Positions 6,867 through 14,193 of a stretch of 22,048 nucleotides of DNA are shown here, piece after piece. The translations under genes and the position numbers were made by a program. Numbering within the stretch: the first letter of the stretch is position 1; every line of letters begins with the position of its first letter. This DNA comes from DASPTT01 sp035623275 (GTDB lineage Bacteria; Actinomycetota; Acidimicrobiia; Acidimicrobiales; UBA8190): assembly GCA_035623275.1 (NCBI GenBank), contig DASPTT010000141.1, positions 1 to 22,048 of the forward strand, in the 5' to 3' direction. The notes under the pieces are model-generated. The model was not told the DNA's origin. It saw only the letters and a program-made list of their open reading frames with translations, and did not search any database.

Positions 6867-8152
6867 AGGCGCTGGTCTTCGAGCGGAACCTGCCCCGCTT
6901 CGCCGCCTCCCGCGTGGCGGCGATGGTGGCGGGCTCGGGCCGCGGCGCGCCCGTCGGCCCGCTGCGGCTCACCGACGTCGACCCGCCGGTGCTGCCGGGC
7001 CCCGACTGGTACCGGGTCCGGCCGGTGCTGGCAGGCATCTGCGGATCGGACCTCGCCACCGTGGACGGCAAGAGCTCCCGTTATTTCGAGGAGCTCGTCA
7101 GCTTCCCCTTCGTCCCCGGCCACGAGGTCGTCGGCGTGGTCGAGGAGGGCGGCGGCGGACCCGACGCGCCGGCGGCGGGGACCCGCGTGGTCGTCGAGCC
7201 GGTGATCGGCTGCATCCCGCGCGGCATCACCCCGCCGTGCGACGCCTGCGCGGAGGGGCGCACCGGGGGCTGCGAACGCGTCGCCTACGGGCACCTGTCG
7301 CCCGGCCTGCAGATCGGCTACTGCGCGGACACCGGTGGCGGCTGGTCGACCGCAGGGCTGGTGGCGCACCGCAGCCAGCTCTACGAGGTCCCCGACGACC
7401 TGAGCGACGACGACGCGGTGATGATCGAGCCGACGGCGTGCGCGGTGCATGCCGCCCTGGACGCCGAGGTCGACCCGGGCGACGTGGTGGCAGTGCTCGG
7501 CGCAGGCACGCTCGGGCTGGCCACCATCGCCGCCCTGGCCACCCTGACCACGCCCGCCACGCTCGTGGCGGGAGCCAAGCACCCCCAGCAGCGGCGGCTG
7601 GCGGCGTCCCTGGGCGCCGACGAGGTCGTCACGCCGAGCCAGCTGCCCCGGGCGGTGCGCCGCCGGTCGCGCTCGCTGGCCAACGCCGGCCAGCTCACCG
7701 GCGGCGCGGACGTCGTCGTGGACTGCGTCGGGAGCGCCGACTCCTTGCGCGAGTGCCTGGCCATGGTGCGCCCCCGCGGCCGTATCGTGCTGGTGGGCAT
7801 GCCGGGCCAGGTCCACGTCGACCTGGCCCCGCTCTGGCATCGCGAGGTGGCGCTCACCGGCGCCTACGCCTACGGCGCCGAGACCGTCGACGGCACGGTG
7901 CGACGCACCTTCGAGATCGCCATGGACGTGGTGCGCGAGCACAAGCTCGGCCGGCTGGTCTCGGCGCGCTATCCGATCGAGCGCTACGAGGAGGCGCTGG
8001 CCCATGCCGGCGCGGCCGGTCGGCGCGGCGCGGTGAAGATCGTCTTCGACCTGCGGGCCCGGCCGCCCCGGGCGGACGCCGCGTCGGGCCCCCGTGCCCG
8101 ACGCGACCGGCGGGGCCCGACCCGCCGCACCCCGAAAGGACCCCCGTCATGA
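6863..8152 (+). CDS. zinc-dependent alcohol dehydrogenase (MDR family)
   Basis: A 429-residue medium-chain dehydrogenase. The catalytic zinc site is visible as Cys60 (GICGSD), His87-Glu88 (PGHEVVG) and a later Glu-Pro (MIEPTACAVHA). A structural-zinc loop carries CDAC and a third Cys in GGCERV. The nucleotide-binding Rossmann motif is VLGAGTLGL. It should interconvert an alcohol and an aldehyde or ketone with NAD(P). Beside an acyl-CoA reductase it may complete reduction to the alcohol or act on a hydroxylated intermediate (inference). GTG 6863 overlaps the upstream stop as GTGA, with GGGGAG 5 nt before it. The chain is longer than most relatives because it ends in a basic Arg/Pro tail of roughly 30 residues that has no domain signature. 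Confidence 0.92.
   Translation: MKALVFERNLPRFAASRVAAMVAGSGRGAPVGPLRLTDVDPPVLPGPDWYRVRPVLAGICGSDLATVDGKSSRYFEELVSFPFVPGHEVVGVVEEGGGGPDAPAAGTRVVVEPVIGCIPRGITPPCDACAEGRTGGCERVAYGHLSPGLQIGYCADTGGGWSTAGLVAHRSQLYEVPDDLSDDDAVMIEPTACAVHAALDAEVDPGDVVAVLGAGTLGLATIAALATLTTPATLVAGAKHPQQRRLAASLGADEVVTPSQLPRAVRRRSRSLANAGQLTGGADVVVDCVGSADSLRECLAMVRPRGRIVLVGMPGQVHVDLAPLWHREVALTGAYAYGAETVDGTVRRTFEIAMDVVREHKLGRLVSARYPIERYEEALAHAGAAGRRGAVKIVFDLRARPPRADAASGPRARRDRRGPTRRTPKGPPS
8134..8140 (+). promoter_or_regulatory. ribosome binding site of the LarA-like gene
   Basis: GAAAGGA lies 8 nt before ATG 8149, a good Shine-Dalgarno within the coding end of the dehydrogenase. It supports that ATG as the start and independent loading of ribosomes in addition to coupling through the ATGA overlap. 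Confidence 0.7.
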
Positions 8153-9735
8153 GCCCCAGGCCCGGATTCGTCCTCGAGGTCGACCGCTCGACGCCGCCGA
8201 CGCTGTTCTGGCACGGCGAGCAGTTCGTCCTCGAGCGCCTGCCCGCGGGCAGCCGCGTCGTCTACGGGCCCGAGCCTCTGGCCCCCCTGGCCGACCCCGT
8301 GGCCGCCATCCGCCACGCCCTGTTGCACCCGCTCGGGGACGCGGCGCCGCTGCCGGCGCTGCTGCGCCCGGGGATGCGCCTCACCATCGCCTTCGACGAC
8401 GTCTCCCTGCCCCTGCCCCCGATGCGGCGCCCCGACGTGCGCCAGCTGGTCGTCGAGCAGGTCCTGGAGCTGGCCGCGGCGGCCGGGATCGACGACGTGG
8501 TGCTCATCGCCGCGCTGGCCCTCCATCGCAGGATGACCGAGGCCGAGCTGCGCCATGCGCTCGGCGACCGCGTCTACGACGCCTTCGCGCCCCACGACCT
8601 GCTCTGGCAGCACGACGCCGAGGACCCCGACGGGATGGTGCACCTGGGGGTCACCGACCAGGGGGAGGACGTCGAGATCAACCGCCGCGCGGCGGAGTCC
8701 GACCTCCTCGTGTACGTGAACATCAACCTGGTGGCCATGGACGGCGGCCACAAGAGCGTCGCCACGGGCCTGGCCAGCTACCGGAGCCTGCGCCACCACC
8801 ACAACGCCCGGACCATGCAGCACAGCCGTTCGTTCATGGACCAGCACCGTTCGGAGCTGCACTCGTCGAACTGGCGCATGGGCCGGCACATCGCCGCCAG
8901 CGGGGTGAAGGTCTTCCAGATCGAGACCACGCTGAACACGGACACCTTCCCCGAGCAGTTCCGCTTCCTCCAGCGTCGCGAGTGGGAGTGGACGGTGCGT
9001 GACCGCGCCTCGTTCCTCGGCGCCTCGCGCTCGCTCGAGCTCACGCCTCCGCGTCTGGCGCGCCAGATCCTCCACGGCGTGCGCTCGCCGCACCGGATGA
9101 CCTCGGTGCAGGCCGGCGAGGTGGAGGCGGTCCACGCCCGGACGACCGAGCGCGTCTACGCGCAGCAGCTCGTCCCGGTGGAGGGCCAGACCGACATCCT
9201 CACCATGGGGCTGCCCTACATCTGCCCCTACAACGTGAACTCCGTCATGAACCCCATCCTGGTGGCGTGCCTGGGACTCGGCTACTTCTTCAACATGTAC
9301 CGGGGCGAGCCCCTGGTGCGCCAGGGCGGCGTGCTGATCCTGCACCACCCCACGCCCAACGAGTTCCACCCCGGGCACCACCCGAGCTATATCGACTTCT
9401 TCGAGCAGGTCCTCACCGAGACCACCGACCCGCTGTCCATCGGCAAGTACGAGGAGTCCTTCGCCACCGACCCGTGGTACATCCACCTCTACCGGACGGG
9501 CCACGCGTACCACGGCGTCCACCCCTTCTACATGTGGTACTGGTGCGCCCACGCGCTCGAGCACCTGGGCGCGGTGATCGTCGTCGGCGGCGACCGCGAG
9601 GCGGTGCACCGCCTCGGCTTCCGACGGGCGAGCACCCTGGCCGACGCGCTGGAGATGGCCCGGGACGTCGTCGGCCCCGACCCCACGCTCACCCACCTCC
9701 ACAGCCCGCCACTGCTCATGGCGGACGTGACGTGA
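8149..9735 (+). CDS. LarA-like (DUF2088) nickel-pincer racemase superfamily protein
   Basis: A 528-residue protein whose N-terminal 230 residues align with lactate racemase LarA (L. plantarum numbering from memory). FDDVSLPLP corresponds to SDHTRPVP, ALHRRMTEAEL to GFHRPSTHEEL, and GGHKSVATGLASYRSL to GGRKSVLPGIASYKTI. Conserved are Asp84 (Asp72), His126 (catalytic His108), Lys202 (Lys184, which anchors the nickel-pincer nucleotide) and His218 (nickel ligand His200). The spacings 126-202 and 202-218 are identical to LarA. Arg75 is replaced by Leu87, and the second catalytic base His174 by Ile192. The protein is longer than LarA, with an aromatic and His-rich C-terminal half. It probably binds the cofactor but acts on a different, perhaps lipid-derived hydroxy compound (inference). 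No larB, larC or larE is in the window. It overlaps both neighbours by 4 nt. Confidence 0.85.
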   Translation: MSPRPGFVLEVDRSTPPTLFWHGEQFVLERLPAGSRVVYGPEPLAPLADPVAAIRHALLHPLGDAAPLPALLRPGMRLTIAFDDVSLPLPPMRRPDVRQLVVEQVLELAAAAGIDDVVLIAALALHRRMTEAELRHALGDRVYDAFAPHDLLWQHDAEDPDGMVHLGVTDQGEDVEINRRAAESDLLVYVNINLVAMDGGHKSVATGLASYRSLRHHHNARTMQHSRSFMDQHRSELHSSNWRMGRHIAASGVKVFQIETTLNTDTFPEQFRFLQRREWEWTVRDRASFLGASRSLELTPPRLARQILHGVRSPHRMTSVQAGEVEAVHARTTERVYAQQLVPVEGQTDILTMGLPYICPYNVNSVMNPILVACLGLGYFFNMYRGEPLVRQGGVLILHHPTPNEFHPGHHPSYIDFFEQVLTETTDPLSIGKYEESFATDPWYIHLYRTGHAYHGVHPFYMWYWCAHALEHLGAVIVVGGDREAVHRLGFRRASTLADALEMARDVVGPDPTLTHLHSPPLLMADVT

Positions 9736-10670
9736 CCCTCCCCGACACCCTGGCGCGTCTGCGGTCCCGCACGGGCCGGGCGCGCCCGTCGGGCTTCCCC
9801 TGGTCGGCCCCCACCTGGCCCGGGGGCCTGGAGCGGCCCGCGCCCCAGCGTGCGTTGGGCGTCGACTACGACACCGACTGGGCGAGGCGGTATCCGGCCC
9901 GCTTCGTGCGCGCCATGCTCCTCGACAACGTCACACGCCCGCTGACGCACGCGGTGGCCACCCCCACGGTGGAGGGGCTCGAGCTCCTCGAGTTGGTCGA
10001 GCTGCCCGCCATCTTCGTGGCCAACCACTCGAGCCACGTCGACACGCCCGTCCTCCTGTCGGTCCTCCCCCCGCGCGTCCGCCACCGGGCCGTGGTGGCC
10101 GCCGCCGCCGACCACTTCTTCGACCGCCGGTGGAAGGGACACCTGTGGGCGCTGCTGCTCGGGGCACTGCCCATCGAGCGCCACCGGGTGAACCGGCGCT
10201 CTGCCGACCTGGCCGCCGAGCTCCTCCTCGAGGGGTGGAACCTGGTGATCTACCCCGAAGGGGGCCGCACTCCCGACGGCTGGTTCCAGGAGTTCCGCGG
10301 CGGGCCCGCCTACCTGGCCGTGCGCACCGGACGGCCGGTGGTGCCCGTGCACCTGGAGGGGACCTACCGCATCCTCCCCAAGGAGGGGGACCGGCTGCGC
10401 CGCAACTCGACCCGCGTCACCTTCGGTCTGCCGATGGTCCCCGACGACGGCGAGGACGCCCGCCACTTCGGGGCGCGGATCGAGACGGTGCTGGGGGCGA
10501 TGGCCGACGAGGTGCGCAGCGACTGGTGGTCGGCGCGCCGGCGCGCGGCGGCGGGCACCACGCCCTCGCCTCGGGGCCCCGTGGCGGGGCCGTGGCGCCG
10601 GTCGTGGGCGCTGGGCCCGGCGCCCGGCGACGAGGTGGACGAGCGGCGCTGGGCCCTGCGACGCGGCTGA
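9732..10670 (+). CDS. PlsC-type acyltransferase
   Basis: A 312-residue member of the lysophosphatidate/glycerolipid acyltransferase family. The catalytic HxxxxD motif is NHSSHVD (Asn98-Asp104), and the substrate-binding motif is YPEGGRTPDGW. A later RPVVPVHLEGTYR strand is also typical. It transfers an acyl chain to a hydroxyl group, normally at the membrane. As the last gene of the reductase operon it may esterify the alcohol made by the upstream enzymes, or attach an acyl chain to a related polar lipid; this is inference. The start GTG 9732 overlaps the LarA-like stop as GTGA. The C-terminal 60 residues are Arg/Pro-rich without a motif. The gene meets the GH16 gene end to end, with 37 nt between them and no clear terminator. 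Confidence 0.92.
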   Translation: MTLPDTLARLRSRTGRARPSGFPWSAPTWPGGLERPAPQRALGVDYDTDWARRYPARFVRAMLLDNVTRPLTHAVATPTVEGLELLELVELPAIFVANHSSHVDTPVLLSVLPPRVRHRAVVAAAADHFFDRRWKGHLWALLLGALPIERHRVNRRSADLAAELLLEGWNLVIYPEGGRTPDGWFQEFRGGPAYLAVRTGRPVVPVHLEGTYRILPKEGDRLRRNSTRVTFGLPMVPDDGEDARHFGARIETVLGAMADEVRSDWWSARRRAAAGTTPSPRGPVAGPWRRSWALGPAPGDEVDERRWALRRG

Positions 10671-10707
10671 GGCCCGGCAGGCGGTGGGCGGCGGCCGTCA
10701 GCGCCGG

Positions 10708-11850
10708 TCAGCGCCAGACGCGGACGTAGTCGACCCGGGTGGTGGCGGGCAGGGGGGTCACCCCGGGCTCGAAGGCGTTGGTCCCCACGCCGAGCGCCTG
10801 GGTGAGCGAGACCATGAAGGGCTGGTCGAAGGGCTGGGGCGCCACCAGCGGCGCGGCCGGGTCCCACCGGTCGACGATGCAGACCTTGCCGTCGTAGTAG
10901 GTGGTGATCGACGACGGCGTCCACTGCACGTCGTAGGTGTGGAATTGGGAGACGTCGCCCACCGTGCAGTGGTACGAGGTCACGTCGGGGTCGGCCGACG
11001 CCTCCTTGTAGTGGATGTAGGGGATCACCAGGCTCGGGTACTCGCTGTAGAACTCGGCGAAGTCGATCTCGCCGGAGTCGGGCCACGTCGACCCGTACTT
11101 GTCGGCGTCCTGCGGCCACAGCCAGAACGTCTCCTGGAGGCCCTTGGCTGTGGCCGGCGGCAGCGCGGCGCGCACCTCGAAGAGGCCGTAGGCCTGGTCG
11201 AAGAGGTCATAGGTGCTGACCATCCCGCTCGTGTACGAGGTGGTGAAGCTTCCGGCGGGATCCGTGCAGGTGAACGGCGCCGGCTCCTGCCTGGCCGTCA
11301 GGGAGAGCACGCCCCCCGACACCGACACGTTGTTCGGCGAGTCGACGAAGCAGGCCGTGCGCCCCGACGTGTAGCCGCTGTCGGCCGTCACCTGCACCAC
11401 CCAGTTGCTCCGATCGAGGCTCGTGCCGTCGAACTCGTCGTCGAAGGTGCAACTCCACGCACCGCCCATGGCCCTGGCCACCGGTGGGGGGCCCGCGCAC
11501 GGCTTGGACACGGCGATCGCCGCCGGTGCGGACGTCGTGGTGGTGGTCGACGACGTCGTGGTGGTGGTCGACGACGTCGTGGTGGTCGTGGGATACGCGG
11601 TCGTCGTCGTGGTCGAGCGTGTGGCCGACGAGCCGGCGTTCGCTCCTCGCGACGACGCGCCGGGGCCGGCACCCGATGCGCCCGGGGACCCTGTGGCGGT
11701 CGCGCCGGCCCGGGTCGAGGTCAGAGCCACAGATGAGCCCGAGGGCCCGGCGAGCGCGACGGCCACGCCCACGAGGACGGCCACGCCGACGAGGACCTTG
11801 CCGGTGGCGATTCCGCTGCGGCTTCCGCTCCCAACGTTCCCCCGCACCAC
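10708..11850 (-). CDS. exported glycoside hydrolase family 16 protein
   Basis: About 380 residues. An N-terminal hydrophobic segment (KVLVGVAVLVGVAVALAG) acts as signal or anchor. A Ser/Thr/Ala-rich stalk with repeated TTTTTSS follows, then a GH16 beta-jelly-roll domain. The catalytic motif GEIDFAE supplies nucleophile Glu261, Asp263 and acid/base Glu266. GH16 enzymes cut beta-1,3 or beta-1,4 glucans and galactans; the target here is unknown. The chain ends RVDYVRVWR, as GH16 domains usually do. The start is uncertain. I prefer GTG 11850 or 11847 because the frame upstream to ATG 12006 is Arg/Pro-rich and gives an implausibly long cytosolic tail. The roughly 280 bases up to the divergent secreted-protein gene should hold both promoters, but I see no clear elements. 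Confidence 0.85.
   Translation of the reverse strand: MVRGNVGSGSRSGIATGKVLVGVAVLVGVAVALAGPSGSSVALTSTRAGATATGSPGASGAGPGASSRGANAGSSATRSTTTTTAYPTTTTTSSTTTTTSSTTTTTSAPAAIAVSKPCAGPPPVARAMGGAWSCTFDDEFDGTSLDRSNWVVQVTADSGYTSGRTACFVDSPNNVSVSGGVLSLTARQEPAPFTCTDPAGSFTTSYTSGMVSTYDLFDQAYGLFEVRAALPPATAKGLQETFWLWPQDADKYGSTWPDSGEIDFAEFYSEYPSLVIPYIHYKEASADPDVTSYHCTVGDVSQFHTYDVQWTPSSITTYYDGKVCIVDRWDPAAPLVAPQPFDQPFMVSLTQALGVGTNAFEPGVTPLPATTRVDYVRVWR
11531..11590 (-). repeat. 21-bp tandem repeat encoding the Thr/Ser stalk
   Basis: GACGTCGTGGTGGTGGTCGAC occurs twice perfectly (11531-11551 and 11552-11572), followed by a shortened third copy. On the minus strand it encodes SSTTTTT units of the stalk between the membrane segment and the GH16 domain. 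Copy-number change would alter stalk length without shifting the frame. Confidence 0.85.
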
Positions 11851-12133
11851 GTCCTCTTCGGCATCCGTCGAAGGGGACTTGACCGCGGGCGTGCGGGCCC
11901 CGCGGCCGACGCTGCTGGGACGCGCCCAACGGGCCGTCAACCTTCGTCGAGCGCCGTCGTCATGCGGATGCCCGCCGGGCCGAAGGCGTGGGCGCCGACG
12001 CGACATCTCGGAATCCGATGCGCTCGAGGCCGTCGCCCCGGGTGTGCCGTCGCGGATGTGCCGGTGGGCGGCCGCGGCGGGAACCTCGCCCGGCCCACTC
12101 AGGTCGGGCCCGGCGGCGGTCGATGATCAAGAC

Positions 12134-13483
12134 ATGCAGGGCACGAGGTGCCGCCTTCTGCGGCGGGCCTGCGCCGGCGCCGCCGCCGCGGCGCTCGCCA
12201 GCCTGGCCCTCGGGGTCACCGCCCCGCCGGTCGCGCTCGCCGGCACCCCCGTGCCGGGCGCCCCCGGCTGCCCGATGTTCCCCGCCGACAACGTGTGGAA
12301 CACCGACATCTCGACCCTCCCGGTCGACCCCCACAGCGCGGCGTGGACGGCGTCGATGGCTGCGTCGACGACGAACCTGCATCCGGACTTCGGCCCCTCC
12401 GGCGACCCCGCCAACCCCTACGGCATGCCCTTCACCGTCGTCCCCGCCGGCCATCCCTTCGTCCCCGTCGCCTTCGACTACGCGGACGAGAGCGATCCCG
12501 GGCCGTACCCCTTGGGCGCGGACACGCCCATCGAGGGCGGACAGGACGCCACCGGGGACCGCCACGCCATCATGGTGGACCCCTCGACCTGCACCCTCTT
12601 CGAGCTCTACGACGCCACCTACAGCCCGGGCGGGTCGACGGCGGGCTCGGGCGCGATCTGGAACCTCCGCTCCGACGCGCTGCGACCGGCCACCTGGACG
12701 TCGGCCGACGCCGCGGGGCTGCCCATCCTCCCGGGGATCCTGCGATACGACGAAGTGCTCGCGGGCAACGTCACCCACGCCATCCGCATGACCGCCGAGA
12801 GCACGGACACCAGCTTCATCTGGCCGGCACGTCACGAGGCCGGGGCGCGATCGGACCCGTCCCTCCCCCCAATGGGGGCGCGCTTTCGCCTGCGCGCCAG
12901 CTTCGACATCTCGGGGTATTCACCCCAGGCCCAGGTGATCCTTCGAGCCATGCAGCACTACGGCTTGATCCTGGCCGACAACGGCAGCAACTGGTACTTC
13001 GGTGGGTCCGCAGACCCGAATTGGCCCCAGTCGCTCGTCGACGAGTTGAAGACGGTGCCGGCGAGCGCCTTCGACGCCGTCGACGAGTCGTCGCTCATGG
13101 TGTCGCCGGACTCGGGCCAGGCGCGCCAGCCGGACGCCGTTGCCCCGCCACCCGCTCCGGCACCGTCCCTCGCACCGCCCGCCCCGGCCCCGGCGCCCAC
13201 CGTCGCCGCGCCCGTCACCGCGCCCCCCGTGCCCGGCACCGCGACCGGCGCGCCCCCGTCGACGACCACCTCAGCGGCCACGGCGCCGCCCGGCGCGCTC
13301 CGTCCGCTGGCCGACGCGGTCGCGGCGCGCCGGCTGGGCGCGGGTTGGCTGACCGGCGCGCTGGTGGTGCTCGGCACGCTGGCCGTGGCCAGCGGCTCGG
13401 CGGCCGCCATCGGCACCCGCCGGCGCGCCAGACGGATGGCCGCTGGTGCAGACGGCGTCAGCGCACCACCCGGGCCCGACTGA
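12134..13483 (+). CDS. secreted, C-terminally anchored protein of unknown function
   Basis: A 449-residue exported protein. The signal peptide is about residues 1-36 (basic RCRLLRR, hydrophobic Ala-rich core, likely cleavage after VALA). The folded domain, about 45-330, contains CPMFPADNVWN, VAFDYADESDPGPYPLG, GDRHAIMVDPSTCTLFELY, GLPILPGILRYDE and HYGLILADNGSNWY. I have the impression that this pattern recurs in secreted proteins of unknown function, mainly from actinobacteria. I know of no assigned activity. A Pro/Ala/Thr-rich linker (about 345-400) leads to a C-terminal membrane helix (404-428) and a basic RRRARR tail, so the domain should be displayed outside the cell. No LPxTG sorting signal is visible. 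ATG 12134 fits the signal peptide but has no clear Shine-Dalgarno. It is divergent from the GH16 gene and may share its surface location. Confidence 0.85.
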   Translation: MQGTRCRLLRRACAGAAAAALASLALGVTAPPVALAGTPVPGAPGCPMFPADNVWNTDISTLPVDPHSAAWTASMAASTTNLHPDFGPSGDPANPYGMPFTVVPAGHPFVPVAFDYADESDPGPYPLGADTPIEGGQDATGDRHAIMVDPSTCTLFELYDATYSPGGSTAGSGAIWNLRSDALRPATWTSADAAGLPILPGILRYDEVLAGNVTHAIRMTAESTDTSFIWPARHEAGARSDPSLPPMGARFRLRASFDISGYSPQAQVILRAMQHYGLILADNGSNWYFGGSADPNWPQSLVDELKTVPASAFDAVDESSLMVSPDSGQARQPDAVAPPPAPAPSLAPPAPAPAPTVAAPVTAPPVPGTATGAPPSTTTSAATAPPGALRPLADAVAARRLGAGWLTGALVVLGTLAVASGSAAAIGTRRRARRMAAGADGVSAPPGPD

Positions 13484-13518
13484 CCTCCGCTCGGCCACGC
13501 CGCGCGCCGTGCGTCACG

Positions 13519-14193
13519 TCAGCGAAAGACGCCGAACGCCGGGTCCAGGGCGACGCGCCCGCTCACGGCCGCGATCAGCTCGAAGCCGGACCCTCTTTGG
13601 ACGGCCAGCTCCCCCAGCACGGCGACGACGCTCGACGCCACCGGGGCCGGCATCTCGGGCTCACCGCCACAGGCGCGCACCAGGTCGACGGTGTGCACCG
13701 CGAGCTCGACGGTGCGGGTGCGCAGGTAGGCCGTGAACGGCACCGACCCGAAGCGCGTGCGGAAGTAGGCACCGGCCGGCGCGGCCCGAAGCGCGGCGAG
13801 CACGCGTGCGGTTTGGGCTTCCAGTGTGGCCAGCACCGCTCCCGCCTCGGCGGGGAGCTGTGCTCCGGCCTGCCGGCCGCGCTCGGCCACGTCATCGTGC
13901 AAGGCCGTGTTGCCCCGCAGGCCGACGAAGTACGACGCGGCGCGTGCCGTCGCGGCCTCGCCGTCCGCGTCGTCGGGTGCCGCGGGTGGCTCCCCGTCGG
14001 TCACGTGGTCGGGAAGGGTCAGGTATTGCTCCACCGTCACCATCGCCCGCGCCGAATGGCCGACCAGTTCCCGCACGTTCCACACGCCGAGGCCGGGGGC
14101 CGCCCAGGCGGCGGGGGCGATGCCCGTCACGACGTCGAGGAACCACGACGTGGCCACGTCGAACACGTCGATGGCGTCGGCGCGCGCCGTCAC
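13519..14193 (-). CDS. MDMPI/DinB-fold metal-binding protein
   Basis: A 224-residue four-helix-bundle protein of the mycothiol-dependent maleylpyruvate isomerase N-terminal family. The metal triad is recognisable: His46 in VRELVGH, then Glu163-x3-His167 in ELAVHTVDL. This matches the His/Glu-x3-His pattern of C. glutamicum maleylpyruvate isomerase. Family members use a thiol cofactor (mycothiol) for isomerisation or conjugation, and the reaction here is not evident. Start GTG 14193 overlaps the stop of the MurT-GatD gene as GTGA, and GGGAGG lies about 9 nt upstream. It is the last gene of the minus-strand operon after HAD-PlsC and MurT-GatD. Its tie to those two envelope genes may reflect shared expression only. 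It faces the secreted-protein gene across 35 nt. Confidence 0.82.
   Translation of the reverse strand: MTARADAIDVFDVATSWFLDVVTGIAPAAWAAPGLGVWNVRELVGHSARAMVTVEQYLTLPDHVTDGEPPAAPDDADGEAATARAASYFVGLRGNTALHDDVAERGRQAGAQLPAEAGAVLATLEAQTARVLAALRAAPAGAYFRTRFGSVPFTAYLRTRTVELAVHTVDLVRACGGEPEMPAPVASSVVAVLGELAVQRGSGFELIAAVSGRVALDPAFGVFR

Noticed and set aside
7984..9702. Open frame of 572 codons antisense to the LarA-like gene
   Set aside because: No recognisable domain, and the sense strand aligns closely with LarA.
10671..10707. Terminator between the convergent acyltransferase and GH16 genes
   Set aside because: Only short GC-rich direct repeats (GTCAGCGCC-type) are present; no convincing stem-loop.
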